DNA of 64,000 nucleotides from Streptomyces coeruleorubidus. GTDB taxonomy: Bacteria; Actinomycetota; Actinomycetes; Streptomycetales; Streptomycetaceae. This document shows, piece after piece, positions 16,799 through 26,654 of the stretch. Position numbers and translations under genes: made by a program. A model generated the notes under the pieces. It made no database searches, was not told where the DNA came from, and saw only the letters and a program-made list of their open reading frames with translations. Position 1 is the first letter of the stretch. Each line of letters begins with the position of its first letter. The stretch lies in contig NZ_CP118527.1 in the NCBI RefSeq assembly GCF_028885415.1, forward strand, positions 1,178,001 to 1,242,000. The letters run 5' to 3'.

Positions 16799-18973
16799 TC
16801 ACGTCACGAAGAAGATCCCGGCGTCGGTGCCCGCGGGCGTGTACTCGGCGAGCCGGGCCCTGAGGCCGTCCTCGCGCTGCGGCCGGTACAGGTCGTGGAA
16901 GGCACCCATCTCGGCGCCGTCGTCCGCGCCGCGCCTGATCTCCTCGCGGCAGCGGTCGGACAACAGGCCGTACCAGGGCGTCCCGTAGCGTTGGGAGGTG
17001 AACGACGGCCTGATGTCCGAGGCCTGTTCGGGCTGGCAGCGGTGGCGGCGCGGGGTGCGGGAGCCGGTGGGGACGTAGGAGTAGCGCAGGCAGCCGATGC
17101 CGCGGCGGGCCACGTGCAGCCGGCCCGTGAAGACGCTGTTCTCGGCGATCTGCACGGCGTGCGTGTGGATCTCGCCGATGACGGTGGTGCGGTGCAGGTG
17201 CAGCACGGCGTGGGCGTGGCGGCAGTCCGGGGCGGACAGGGCCTCGCGGTCGTCGGCGGTGGCGTCCAGGATGCTGTCGCGGATGTGGATGTCGAGGGGG
17301 TCCTCGCCCACCTCGTCGCCGATGACCTCGATGGTGCCGAGGATGCTGTGCTCGATCTGGAGGCAGGCGGTGGTGCGGTCCAGGACGATGCTCGGCTCCT
17401 CGGGCGAGTGCGGCTCGCACTCGGGTTCCAGGGACCAGCCGGGCACGAGCGTGGTGTGCCGTACGACGACGGCGCCCATCGCCCCCGCCACGTTGATGCC
17501 GCGTCCGGCGACGAGCAGCCCGTCGAGGACGACCCGCGGCCGCTCGTGCGGGGCGCAGTCGCCGGACACCGCGCGGATGTTGAGGGCGTCGGGGCGGTTG
17601 CTGTACCAGTCGAGCAGGCGGACGACGGGGCGGGTGCCCTCGGCGGCGCGCAGTTCGAGCCGGTCGCCCGGGTCGAGGTCGAAGTCCAGCTGCTCCTGAT
17701 AGGCGCCGCTGTGCGTGATCTCGATGATGCCGGCGGGCCCCGTGCGGTCGGCCCGGCGGTCGTGCTGCCAGGCCCGGTAGGCATCCATGATCTGCCGGTA
17801 CGGCTGCCCGGGGCCGACCCGGTACACCTCGGCGTCGGGACGGGGCTCGCGGTCGCGCTCGTACTCGCCGCCGCCCATGTCGGCGGCGAACGCGTAGTGG
17901 TAGTCCACCCACACGCCCTGCCGGGGCGCGGAACGCGACCCGAAGGCGATCCGGCCCAGCTCGGGGTCGACGGCCACCTGGCCGCGCTTCGGCCGGTAGC
18001 GCCAGTCCGACAGGTCGGCGACCACGATGTCCGAGGGCGGTACGGGGTTGTCCTCGCCGTCGAGGCGGATCACGAAGCTCTTGCCGGGGCCGTAGTAGTC
18101 GAGCAGCCGGTCGTGCAGGAGGCGGCGGGTGACGAACGCCGGCACGTTGTCGACGGTGGCGATGTGCGCCGGCGAGGGCTCCGGGAACGGCTTGGTGACC
18201 AGCGGGGTGTCGTTGCCGAGGATCGAGAAGGTGTAGAGGTTGCGGGCCCGGTCGATGCAGTAGGCCGGGCTCCGGGTCAGCGCGTACGCCTTCAGCCGCC
18301 ACACGAAGAGCGCGACGCCGGCCGGGCTCCAGCCGCCCTGCCGGTGCCGTGACTCGGCGCGGCGGACGTCGACCGTACGGGCCGAGTTCGCGAACGGGCC
18401 GCCGCCGAGGGCGAGTTCGGCACCGTCGCGCAGGTCGGCCAGCCGTCCGCGCTCGCCGCGGTGCGTGCCGGTGCCGGTTTCGGTGCCGTGCAGCTTCACC
18501 GGCTGGGTGTGGGCGACCTGCCGGGACAGTTCGACGGCCCGCGCGGGCCAGCCCGCCACCCGCTCGGACAGCTCCTCCAGCAGGTGCAGGGTGCCCTTGC
18601 GGCGGCGGCCCGCGACGGTGGCGGCCACGTCCCGGCGCGGGGCGACGGCCTCGGCGAGGGCCGCCCGTCCGCCGTCGTGCAAGCCTGTGGTCAGGACGCG
18701 CTCGTAGCCGGGCAGGGTGCGGTAACCGACCAGGTCGCCGAGGTACGGCAGCACCCAGGGGGCCGCCGTCTCCACGAACAGGTCCTCGTATCCCTGCTGG
18801 ACGCCGTCGCGGACGCGGTCGAGCTGCTCGGCGATCACCGCGAGCAGGGCGCGCAGCGGCTCGCCCTCCTCGGCGTCGCGCAGCAGGTGCCAGCGGGGCA
18901 GCAGTTCGGCGAGCCCGTCCGGTTCCCTGGGCACCACCGGGGCCTGCGTCTCCAACTGGGTGTCCGGGGACAT
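16799..18973 (-). CDS. Phage tail protein I-like CIS protein with a beta-helix-like middle part
   Basis: This 724-aa protein begins with a tail protein I-like domain (about residues 20-160: LLPRWHLLRDAEEGEPLRAL ... VETAAPWVLPYLGDLVGYR). The region from about 370 to 620 is a series of short beta-strand rungs (VVRLLDWYS, INVAGAMGAVVVRHTTLV, IEHSILGTIEVI, HLHRTTVIGEIHTHAVQI). These suggest a right-handed parallel beta-helix like those in phage tail fibres and pectate-lyase folds. The C-terminus is compact (PSFTSQRYGTPWYGLLSD). It probably completes the wedge of the baseplate and may supply target contact, since no separate fibre gene exists. The ATG at 18973 overlaps the previous stop as TGATG. 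Confidence 0.8.
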   Translation of the reverse strand: MSPDTQLETQAPVVPREPDGLAELLPRWHLLRDAEEGEPLRALLAVIAEQLDRVRDGVQQGYEDLFVETAAPWVLPYLGDLVGYRTLPGYERVLTTGLHDGGRAALAEAVAPRRDVAATVAGRRRKGTLHLLEELSERVAGWPARAVELSRQVAHTQPVKLHGTETGTGTHRGERGRLADLRDGAELALGGGPFANSARTVDVRRAESRHRQGGWSPAGVALFVWRLKAYALTRSPAYCIDRARNLYTFSILGNDTPLVTKPFPEPSPAHIATVDNVPAFVTRRLLHDRLLDYYGPGKSFVIRLDGEDNPVPPSDIVVADLSDWRYRPKRGQVAVDPELGRIAFGSRSAPRQGVWVDYHYAFAADMGGGEYERDREPRPDAEVYRVGPGQPYRQIMDAYRAWQHDRRADRTGPAGIIEITHSGAYQEQLDFDLDPGDRLELRAAEGTRPVVRLLDWYSNRPDALNIRAVSGDCAPHERPRVVLDGLLVAGRGINVAGAMGAVVVRHTTLVPGWSLEPECEPHSPEEPSIVLDRTTACLQIEHSILGTIEVIGDEVGEDPLDIHIRDSILDATADDREALSAPDCRHAHAVLHLHRTTVIGEIHTHAVQIAENSVFTGRLHVARRGIGCLRYSYVPTGSRTPRRHRCQPEQASDIRPSFTSQRYGTPWYGLLSDRCREEIRRGADDGAEMGAFHDLYRPQREDGLRARLAEYTPAGTDAGIFFVT

Positions 18974-21900
18974 CACTTGACCTCCGTCAGAATCAGGGTG
19001 TCCGCGGCCCGGGGCGACAGCAGCGCGAGCTGGGCCGGGCGGATGCCGCGGAAGACGTACACCGACCGGCCCTTGGCCAGGCGCCGGGTGTCGGTGATGT
19101 CGGGGTTGAGGCACAGGAGTTCGGCCAGCGGGAGCCCGTACCGGGCGCAGACCTCCGACAGCGTCTCGCCGTTCTCGGCGCGGACGGTGTGGATCTTCTC
19201 GTCGTACGTCGCGGGGTGCGCCGGGACGGTCGCCCTGGGCGGGCCGGGCCGGGTGAGCAGCTCGGTGAGCTCCTTCGGGGTGGCGGAGGCGGGCACGCCG
19301 GTGAAGATGTCGACGTCCACGTAGTCGACGCCGGGCACGGTGTGGGCGGTGGCCAGGACCTCGGAGAGGCGGGCTGGGCGGCCCAGCTCCCGGCCCTCGA
19401 AGCCGAGCCGGTTCAGCAGGGCCTGCCGCAGGCGCGGCTCGACGGTCTGCCAGGCGTGGTCGGGGGCCACCTTCACCTTGGCGGCGATCAGCAGCAGGAC
19501 CAGTTCCCGGCCGTCCACGCGGACCGGGAGGTTCGCGTCGCCGTACTCGGTGAGGGCGCCGCGCAGGGCGCGCAGGGTGTTCGAGTCGGGCGCGATGGGC
19601 ACGTCGTCGGTGCCCGCGACCGTCACGTGCAGCACGCGCCGCCGCCCGTCGAAGAGTTCGCGTGCCGAGGCCCGGCCGATGCCGGCCCGGGAGCGGGCGA
19701 AGTCCTCGTAGTCGGCCTCGGAGACCAGCCGGTCCAGGGCCGAGACGGCCAGCGGGACCGTACGGCGGGTCAGGCCCGGGCCGTCGGCGTCCGCGCCGCC
19801 GGTGGCGGGGCGCGGGTTGGTGACCGCGGTGACGCCGAGGGGCCGGGTGAGCGGCTGGGTGACGCGGTCCGCCGGGACGTTCGCGGCCTTGCCGGTGCCG
19901 AAGCGGTAGCGGGCGCGGACGTTCTCGTGGCCGGAGGGCAGCCGGGCGCCGTGCACACCGTCGCCGAAGGTCACGGTGGTCCGGCCGTCGGCCGTGGAAC
20001 CGGTGATGTAGACCCGCTCGGTCGGGCCGCGCCCCGCGAGGCTGTCGACCTCGTGCCACAGCACGCCGTCGACCCGGATCTCCAGGACCGGGGTGGCGCC
20101 GAGGGGGTTGTCGTCGGCGAGCCAGGTCAGCGGGGACTGCCAGAGCGCGAAGGTCTGGTTGACGCGGTCCGAGTCGCCGCTGCCGATGGCCTCCTCGCGG
20201 CTCTCGCCGTGGGTGGCCTCGACGACGTTGCCGAGGATGCGGACCGTCTCGCGGCGGTAGCGGTGGGCGAGGTCGGCGGTGAGGGTGAGCCGGGTGTGGA
20301 TGTGGTCGCCGGGGAGCCGGCGGTCCGCGGCGGGGTCGGCGGCGGCGATGGTGACGACCTCGGTGGCCCGGACGCCCGCCGTGCCGGGGATGTCGCTGCG
20401 TTCGCCCTCGACGATGAGCGTGCGGCCCGGCCTGAGGCCCTCGTACAGCTCGGCGAGTTCGATCTCGTTGCCGTGCACGTCCTCGCCCAGCGGTTCGTCG
20501 GCGAGGCGCAGGGGCTCGCCCGCCGCGTGCACGGTGGTGTCGCGGATGTGCGACAGGAGCACGTCGAACTCGTCCAGCCAGGCGTCGGCCAGGGTGAGTT
20601 CGGTGCCGCGGCCGGTGATGCCGTAGTTGGTGTACGCGGCCGTGCGCACCGCCGTGACCTGGGTGGTGACGAACGCCAGCTTGGGATCGCCGGGGACGCC
20701 CTTGTCGGAGCCCTTGGCGGGCCGCTGGATCGCCACCCAGCTGCCGACGGTGATGCCCTCGTGCACGGTGTCCAGCTGGAGCGTGCGGCGGTTGACGGGC
20801 TCCGGCTTGGTGGCGATGACGATCTCGACGTTGGGTTCGGCGCTGCCCACCGTGTACTTGAGGCTGACCTCGTGCTCGCCGTGCGTGAACTGCTCACTGG
20901 CGCCGGGGCGCAGGGCGATCTGCTCGGACGTGCCGTTGTGGACGCCGACGTGGATCAGGCCTTCGTCGTCGGGCCGCGACACGAACAGGGTGCGCTCGGG
21001 CAGGCCCGAGCGGAGGCGGGCGGTGACGCCTGGTTCCTGGGAGTCGGCGGGGCGCCGGTTGAGCCAGCTCAGGTCGCGGTCCTGGCCGGAGCGCACGGAC
21101 AGCTCGACCTGGCCGGGGCCGAGCGTGAAGGTTACCGGCTGGGTGACGGGCAGGTTCTCCGCGCGCTGGTCGGAGCTGCTGCCCTCGACGTACTGGAACT
21201 CGGCCCGCACCGGGGTCTTGCCCGCCGTGTCGTACACGACGCGCATGGTCGCCAGCACCGCTCCGGTCAGCGGCCAGTCGGCGGTGCGGATGACCCGGCC
21301 GCGGTCGTCCTGGACCGGCTTGAGCGGGGCCGTGGCGCCGAAGGGGGCCGCGGTGACGCGCAGGGCGAGCAGTTCGCGCAGGAGCCGCGGGGCGCCGGGG
21401 GCGGCGGCCGTGCGCCAGGCGGGGTAGAGGCTGCCGAGGCCCGGGTTGAGGACGGAGAGGAGGCGGGCGGTGTCGGTGCCGGGAAGTGGACGGCCGGTGG
21501 GGCCTGCGGGGGCGGGCGTGGTGCGGCGCAAGGCGGGCATTATGGCGCCCAGGGCTTGCAGAGCGGCCGTGCGCGAGTCGCCCTCAAGGGGCGCGGGGAA
21601 CTGCGCGACCAGCCCAGACGGCGCCGCAGACGGCCGACGGCCCACCGAGGCACCCTCTTCGACCGTCTGCGCGGGCGCCAACTCCAGTGCTCGCTCAGCG
21701 AGTTCCGCCAACACCGCCTCCAGCTGCTCGAACCACTCCGCCACGTCCTCATACGGCTCGGCCAGCACCTGAGCCTCACCGAGCCGGGCGAGAGGTTCCG
21801 CGAGGCGGGCAGCCAGCCGCTCGGGCGTCTTGACGCCGTCCAGGTCGTTGCGGAGCGGTTCGAGGACCTGGTCCTCGAAGTCCTCGATGAGCCGGCTGAC

Positions 21901-22797
21901 CGGGCGCGGGTTGGGTACCTCCGGGGTCGGCGGCTCCTCCCCGGGCTCCCCCGGCTGCACGGGCGGAGCCGTCCAGCGCCGTACCTCGTCGACGAGTTCC
22001 TTCAGGGTCGGCGGCGCCGACTCCGGCAGGGAGATCGCCGTGACGTCGTCGTCCCGGTCGACGCGCGTGTTCGCCACCGGCAGCAGCTTGCGCTCGCCGC
22101 CGGCGCCTTCCCCGAAGACGAACAGCAACTGGTCGCCGGTCCTGAGGGAGTGCGCGGTGCCCTCGACGAACAGCTCGGAGCGCTTCTCGAGGTCCCGCGG
22201 GGTGAGGAGCGAGGGACGGCGGCGGCGGACCTTCAGCTCGTTGAAGTCCCAGCGGGCCGTCAGGTCCCGGCTGGTCTCGAAGGTCAGCGACTCCTCGCCG
22301 GCGGACGCGGGCACGCTGTGGCTGCGCGCGCCGCGCGGGATCAGCACGTTCTGGGCCTCGGCGCGCGGGTCGCGTTCGAGGGTGTAAGCCAGGTGCGTGG
22401 CGGCGGCGACGCCGGGGCGCGGGCGGTGCCCGACGAGCCGGCCGAGCAGCACCAGGGAGCGGTGCTCGTTCGCGGTGCGGACGTAGGCCTCGTCGGCGAT
22501 GCGCTCGGAGTGGAAGGTGAGCAGGTCGCCGAGGACGGCGGTGGCGTCGAGCAGGCCGATCGCCGGGTCGTCCGGGGTGCGGACGGTGAGCTGGTCGAGT
22601 GCCGGGTAGGCGGGTGAGGCGAGCCGGTCGAGCAGGGCGGCCAGGAAGGAGCCGTATTCGCCGACGCGGTAGTCCAGCGCGGTGCGGCCGGGCGGGTTGT
22701 GCAACGGGGCCGGAGCGAGGCGCTCGTCGTGGCCGCCGCGGCAGGCGCCGCCGCAGCCGCACTCGTCGGTCGCGGTGACCGGGTGCGTGTCCGTCAT
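18973..22797 (-). CDS. Large gpJ-like baseplate wedge protein with C-terminal LysM-like module
   Basis: This 1274-aa protein has the layout of the second putative baseplate assembly protein of Streptomyces-type CIS loci. Its N-terminal wedge motif is RVGEYGSFLAALLDRLASP ... PAIGLLDATAVLGDLLTFHSERI ... ANEHRSLVLLGRLVGHRPRP. A long beta-rich middle contains repeated binding-like modules, followed by a gpJ-type C-terminal region (LVSEADYEDFARSRAGIGRASA ... VNRLGFEGRELGRPARLSEV). The last about 60 residues (IHTVRAENGETLSEVCARYG ... LLCLNPDI) look like LysM. The N-terminus is Cys-rich (DECGCGGACRGGHD), a possible metal site. It overlaps the upstream J-like gene by ATGA (22794-22797). Confidence 0.85.
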   Translation of the reverse strand: MTDTHPVTATDECGCGGACRGGHDERLAPAPLHNPPGRTALDYRVGEYGSFLAALLDRLASPAYPALDQLTVRTPDDPAIGLLDATAVLGDLLTFHSERIADEAYVRTANEHRSLVLLGRLVGHRPRPGVAAATHLAYTLERDPRAEAQNVLIPRGARSHSVPASAGEESLTFETSRDLTARWDFNELKVRRRRPSLLTPRDLEKRSELFVEGTAHSLRTGDQLLFVFGEGAGGERKLLPVANTRVDRDDDVTAISLPESAPPTLKELVDEVRRWTAPPVQPGEPGEEPPTPEVPNPRPVSRLIEDFEDQVLEPLRNDLDGVKTPERLAARLAEPLARLGEAQVLAEPYEDVAEWFEQLEAVLAELAERALELAPAQTVEEGASVGRRPSAAPSGLVAQFPAPLEGDSRTAALQALGAIMPALRRTTPAPAGPTGRPLPGTDTARLLSVLNPGLGSLYPAWRTAAAPGAPRLLRELLALRVTAAPFGATAPLKPVQDDRGRVIRTADWPLTGAVLATMRVVYDTAGKTPVRAEFQYVEGSSSDQRAENLPVTQPVTFTLGPGQVELSVRSGQDRDLSWLNRRPADSQEPGVTARLRSGLPERTLFVSRPDDEGLIHVGVHNGTSEQIALRPGASEQFTHGEHEVSLKYTVGSAEPNVEIVIATKPEPVNRRTLQLDTVHEGITVGSWVAIQRPAKGSDKGVPGDPKLAFVTTQVTAVRTAAYTNYGITGRGTELTLADAWLDEFDVLLSHIRDTTVHAAGEPLRLADEPLGEDVHGNEIELAELYEGLRPGRTLIVEGERSDIPGTAGVRATEVVTIAAADPAADRRLPGDHIHTRLTLTADLAHRYRRETVRILGNVVEATHGESREEAIGSGDSDRVNQTFALWQSPLTWLADDNPLGATPVLEIRVDGVLWHEVDSLAGRGPTERVYITGSTADGRTTVTFGDGVHGARLPSGHENVRARYRFGTGKAANVPADRVTQPLTRPLGVTAVTNPRPATGGADADGPGLTRRTVPLAVSALDRLVSEADYEDFARSRAGIGRASARELFDGRRRVLHVTVAGTDDVPIAPDSNTLRALRGALTEYGDANLPVRVDGRELVLLLIAAKVKVAPDHAWQTVEPRLRQALLNRLGFEGRELGRPARLSEVLATAHTVPGVDYVDVDIFTGVPASATPKELTELLTRPGPPRATVPAHPATYDEKIHTVRAENGETLSEVCARYGLPLAELLCLNPDITDTRRLAKGRSVYVFRGIRPAQLALLSPRAADTLILTEVK

Positions 22798-25700
22798 CGG
22801 GCACCTCCCAGGGATATCGCCAGCAGGCCGTTCTCCGGCCGGTCCGGGTCGTTGTCGCAGGTGGCGATCTCCAGCGGGCCGAGCCGCAGCACGCCGTCCT
22901 CCCTCTCTCCTCGGTCCTGTCCGTACAGCCGCCCCAGCCGGGTGACCTCGACGCTCTGCACTCCGGGCACGGCCGCGGCGACGGCGACCAGGCGGCTGAG
23001 CCGGACCGGTTCGCCGAAGGTGAGCGCGTCGGGGTGGAAGAAGCCGAGCCGTCCGCCCGGCAGCCGTCCGCTGCCGAGCACGCGGTACAGCTCGGCCAGG
23101 ATCTGCCCGTGCTGGTGGCCCGGCTCGGCGCAGACGGTCAGCGCGATGTCGAGCGGCACCAGTCGGGCGGGGCCCACGACGAGGTCGTGGCCGATGCGCC
23201 GGTACCTCTCCAGGGCCTGGGCGACCGAGTCGAGCAGGTTCCGCGACGGGGCGGCGGTGCCGTCAGCGTCGATCGCGATGTGCGCTTCCTGGACGCTGCC
23301 CGTCCAGCGGAGTTCGGCCGCCGCCCGCTGCACGCCCGGCAGTTCACCCGCGAGGGCCGCATAGTCCTCGGCGGTCACGGCCCGCAGCCGGGTGCGGCGC
23401 AGGTCGAGCGGGGCGAGCTGGCGTACCTGCTCGACCGGTTCGGGCTGGGTGCCGCCGGCCGCGGGCAAGGGGTTGCGTACGGTGACGGCCGGCGCTTCGC
23501 AACCGGCTTGCACGACAAGGTGGTTGATGGCCTCGGCGCCGACGTTTCCGGCGGTGGCGCCGCCGAGCCGGTAACGCAGTGCCAGCCGGGAACCGGGCGT
23601 GGGCTTCGCGCCGTGCCGGCCGTCGCCGAAGCGCAGGGCCATACGACCGTCGTCCTCCAGTTCGCCCACGAAGTGCCGCTCGCGCGGACCGCTGTCGAGC
23701 AGGTCGCGGCGCGGCTCCCAGGTCTCCTCGTCGCCGTGGACGCGTACGGCGGGCAGCGCCCGGCGCGGGTCCTGGGCCAGGGCAGCGGTCGCCGAGCCGC
23801 GCAGCACCGTCTCCTCGGGGTGGAGGCCGGCCGCGTACGCCGGGCCCCAGCTGTGCGCGATCTCCCAGGCGATGTGCCCGTCGAGGACCGTGCCCGCGCG
23901 GGCCCGGGCGGCGAGGACCTCGACGCGGCGCAGCTTGGTGTCGAGCAACTGGTCGCTGCGGTACAGCAGTTCGCGCAGGGCGCGGACCGGGTGGCGGCGC
24001 AGTTCGAAGCGTTCCAGCACGTTCAGGCCGTAGACCACGGCGAGTTCGGCGATCTCCTGCTCGCCGAGCCCGTCCCGGTCGCGGGCGCTGCGCCACAGCT
24101 CGACGAGCCGCTGCCGGATGCGGCCCGGGATGGCCGCGATCCGCTCGGCCTGCCCGGCGGCGACGGTGCCGGGGTCGGGGAAGGGCACCGCCTGGGTGAC
24201 GGGCGTACGGCCGAGGACCGGGCGGAAGCGGGGCGCGATGCCCGGGTAGACCGACTGGGCGAGCAGGGTGCGCAGCGCGGCGGTCTGGGCGTACGCCGTG
24301 CCGGGCACGACCTGTTCGTGCCGCTGCCCGGCGCTCTCCAGGCCGAGGCCGGCGCGTGCGGTGGCGCGCTCGCCGACGACCTCGAAGAGTTCGCGGACGT
24401 CGTCGGGGACGAGCGCCCGGCCCGACCGGGTCTTGTCCGTCAGGGCTTTGACGAGCCGTGCGGGCGCGTTGCCTTCCTCCGTGTCCCGGCAGCCGAAGGC
24501 GGGAGGGTCGCAGGGGGCGGTCACGGCGGGCACGGGCGGCACGGTGACCGTCTCGGGCAGCCCGGTCAGGGTCCGGCCGTGGTCGACGAGGACGACGTTG
24601 CCGCGGGCGAGCGTGACGTCCTCGACGGGCAGGCAGTCGCGTCCGCCGCGCGTGGTGAGGCAGAGCGAGAAACGCAGCGCGTCCTCGGCGGCCCAGGTGA
24701 CCTCCAGGACCGGCTGGTCCTCGATCCGGTCCAGGCCGGGGGTGACGGAGGTGAGGCGGACGGCCTGGCGGTGGCTGGGGTCGGCGTCGCCGGGGGTGCC
24801 GGTGCGCGGGCCCTTGACCTCCTCCAGGACGATGACGTCGCCCGGCCTGAGGTCGAGACGGCGCTCGCGGCAGGTCTCCGAGTCCACCCAGGCGTCCCGC
24901 AGGGTGGCGGCGGTGGCGCCCTTCGGCAGGGTGCACACCTCGCCGCCCCAGGTCCACAGCCGGATCGCGTTGTGCGCGACCCGCAGCTGAAGCGGGTCGG
25001 TGGCGACGACCGGTTCGAAGACCTCCACCGAGCCGCGCTCGTCGAGGTCGCCGAGTTCGCTCTCGTCGATGACGGTGCCCGGCTCGGGGCGGTCGTGCGG
25101 GTCGAGGCTGCGCACGTCGACGGAGGCGAAGCGGAAGGTGCCCGGGGCGAGCGTGCGGTCGTCCGCGGTGCGGACGGTGACGTAGGCGCGGGCGTTGCAG
25201 CCGTCGTGCATCGCGTAGTCGATGAGCCGGACGTGGCGGCGCACGGAGACGCGGCGGCGGGCGGTGTCGAGGTAGGCCTCGGTGGCGACCGCGTCCTGCT
25301 GGTAGCTGATCTGGTCGCCGGTGTACGCGAGGAGTTCGACGAGGGTCATGCCCAGGTCGGCGGGGTTGCGCTCCACCCAGTCGGGGGTGGTGAGCGCGAG
25401 CCGGTCCAGGAGCAGCTTGCGGATGGTGTCGTAGTCGCGGGCCGTGTAGTCGATGACGGGCGCGGCGGGGAAGTCCGGCTCCGGCTCGTCCTGGTCCTTG
25501 CAGTCGAAGGGGGTCGGGCAGTCGGGCCGGAAGGAGAACGTGGCGCTGTGGTAGCGCTGGTCGAAGCCGCGGTAGGGCTCGGTGCCGGGCCGTCCGTACG
25601 GGTCGGTCTCGACGAGGGAGAGCCGGTAGCGGGAGGTGTCGCCGGCCTTGTCGAGGGTGACGTAGAGCCGGTCGTCGAGCTCGGGGTCCTCCTCGCGTTC

Positions 25701-25904
25701 GACGCTGACGTCGACGGCGGTGATGCCGGTGATGCGGCGGCCGCCGTCGATGCGGACGTTCTCGGGGCCGAGGCCGTGCGGGGCCTTGCCGAGGAACGTG
25801 ACGGTGAGCAGCAGCCCGTCGTCGCCGACCTCGACGGAGTCGACTCCGTTGAGCTGGGCGGCGCGGACCTTGGCCCGGCGGGAGGAGGTGGTCGTACCGG
25901 TCAT
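22794..25904 (-). CDS. gpJ-like baseplate wedge protein
   Basis: This 1036-aa homologue of baseplate J/gp6-type wedge proteins has the conserved entry DYTARDYDTIRKLLLDRLAL, then ADLGMTLVELLAYTGDQISY and EAYLDTARRRVSVRRHVRLI at about residues 150-240. An N-terminal beta domain lies before it, and a gpJ C-terminal region after it (TRLRAVTAEDYAALAGELPGV, GRLGFFHPDALTFGEPV). Several copies form the ring that transmits the firing signal from baseplate to sheath. It overlaps gp25 (ATGA, 25901-25904) and the next J-like gene. Confidence 0.9.
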   Translation of the reverse strand: MTGTTTSSRRAKVRAAQLNGVDSVEVGDDGLLLTVTFLGKAPHGLGPENVRIDGGRRITGITAVDVSVEREEDPELDDRLYVTLDKAGDTSRYRLSLVETDPYGRPGTEPYRGFDQRYHSATFSFRPDCPTPFDCKDQDEPEPDFPAAPVIDYTARDYDTIRKLLLDRLALTTPDWVERNPADLGMTLVELLAYTGDQISYQQDAVATEAYLDTARRRVSVRRHVRLIDYAMHDGCNARAYVTVRTADDRTLAPGTFRFASVDVRSLDPHDRPEPGTVIDESELGDLDERGSVEVFEPVVATDPLQLRVAHNAIRLWTWGGEVCTLPKGATAATLRDAWVDSETCRERRLDLRPGDVIVLEEVKGPRTGTPGDADPSHRQAVRLTSVTPGLDRIEDQPVLEVTWAAEDALRFSLCLTTRGGRDCLPVEDVTLARGNVVLVDHGRTLTGLPETVTVPPVPAVTAPCDPPAFGCRDTEEGNAPARLVKALTDKTRSGRALVPDDVRELFEVVGERATARAGLGLESAGQRHEQVVPGTAYAQTAALRTLLAQSVYPGIAPRFRPVLGRTPVTQAVPFPDPGTVAAGQAERIAAIPGRIRQRLVELWRSARDRDGLGEQEIAELAVVYGLNVLERFELRRHPVRALRELLYRSDQLLDTKLRRVEVLAARARAGTVLDGHIAWEIAHSWGPAYAAGLHPEETVLRGSATAALAQDPRRALPAVRVHGDEETWEPRRDLLDSGPRERHFVGELEDDGRMALRFGDGRHGAKPTPGSRLALRYRLGGATAGNVGAEAINHLVVQAGCEAPAVTVRNPLPAAGGTQPEPVEQVRQLAPLDLRRTRLRAVTAEDYAALAGELPGVQRAAAELRWTGSVQEAHIAIDADGTAAPSRNLLDSVAQALERYRRIGHDLVVGPARLVPLDIALTVCAEPGHQHGQILAELYRVLGSGRLPGGRLGFFHPDALTFGEPVRLSRLVAVAAAVPGVQSVEVTRLGRLYGQDRGEREDGVLRLGPLEIATCDNDPDRPENGLLAISLGGAR

Positions 25905-26293
25905 GCCGTGGCCCTCCCTTCGAAGACGTCGTCGCGCGAGGCGCCGTCGGCGCGCAGGACGTACGACAGGTACACACGGACGACGTTGTCCTCGCTGACC
26001 ACGTCGAGGGCCTCCACGTCGATGAGGTCGCCGAGCCAGCGCTGGAGCGAGGCCTGGACGGAGAGTTCGAGGGTGCTGATGAGTTCCGGGCTGGTCGGCG
26101 CGAAGACCAGGTCGAGGAGCCCGCAGCCGAAGTCGGGGCGCATCACGCGTTCGCCGGGGCTGGTGAACAGCAGCTGTTCGATGAGGTCGTGGACGTGCTC
26201 GCCGTGGGTGGCGTGCGCGGTGCGGCCCCGACGGTCGGCGCGGAAGGGGAACGCGATGTCGCTGCGGGGGCGTTGACTGGTTCGGCGGCTCAT
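25901..26293 (-). CDS. gp25/GPW-like baseplate wedge protein
   Basis: This 130-aa protein has the classic gp25 core: DIAFPFRADRRGRTAHATHG, LIEQLLFTSPGERVMRPDFG and LLDLVFAPTSPEL, including the EPR-like turn. In T4 and CIS particles, gp25 joins the baseplate wedge to the first sheath ring. The ATG at 26293 overlaps the preceding stop codon (ATGA). A longer frame with an Arg-rich N-terminus exists but runs into the upstream gene. Confidence 0.92.
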   Translation of the reverse strand: MSRRTSQRPRSDIAFPFRADRRGRTAHATHGEHVHDLIEQLLFTSPGERVMRPDFGCGLLDLVFAPTSPELISTLELSVQASLQRWLGDLIDVEALDVVSEDNVVRVYLSYVLRADGASRDDVFEGRATA

Positions 26294-26634
26294 CGGACGG
26301 TGACCTTTCGCTGCGCGGCCTGGACGACGGGCGGCCCCTGCGGCACGAAGGCGGCGGTGAAGCACTCGGCCGCGGCGGTGTCGAGCAGTACGGCCGCGCC
26401 GTCGACGGTGATGCCGGTGCCGCCGGCGGTCCAGCGGACCGTCACGCAGGGCGTGGGCACGCCGTTCACGGTGCGCGGGCAGCCGGTGACGACGTAGCTG
26501 TGGGCGGCCGTGGCGATGGCGGCACCCGCGATGCGTACGCCGCCGGACGGTGAGCTGGCGGCGGTGACGCGGCCGCCGTGCGGGCAGCCGATCACGGCGT
26601 TGGCGTCGAGCAGACTCCCGGATGTCCCGGACAC
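26290..26634 (-). CDS. PAAR-like spike tip protein
   Basis: This 114-aa, Gly/Ala/Val-rich, beta-type protein has a Cys/His pattern (IGCPHGG, VTGCPRT, PTPCVTV, AAECF) that suggests one bound metal ion. It lies between the gpV-like spike and gp25 genes, the position of the PAAR-type tip (Cis10) in other loci. PAAR proteins cap the spike and sharpen it for membrane puncture. The GTG start at 26634 follows a GGGGGAAGGAA site. Direct similarity to classical PAAR repeats is limited, so the call leans on position. Confidence 0.7.
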   Translation of the reverse strand: MSGTSGSLLDANAVIGCPHGGRVTAASSPSGGVRIAGAAIATAAHSYVVTGCPRTVNGVPTPCVTVRWTAGGTGITVDGAAVLLDTAAAECFTAAFVPQGPPVVQAAQRKVTVR

Positions 26635-26654
26635 GTTCTTCCTTCCCCCGGTTC

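Noticed and set aside
15248-18352. A 1034-codon plus-strand frame opposite DUF6519 and the gpI-like gene
   Set aside because: Same kind of composition shadow, rich in Gly/Val/Asp, with no start site or motif.
18349-22617. A 1422-codon open frame on the plus strand
   Set aside because: It lies opposite the gpJ-like baseplate gene, consists of low-complexity Gly/Arg/Ala sequence and shows no domain. Long antisense frames are expected in high-GC DNA.
23034-26276. A 1080-codon plus-strand frame opposite the gpJ-like and gp25 genes
   Set aside because: Antisense shadow of strongly supported baseplate genes.
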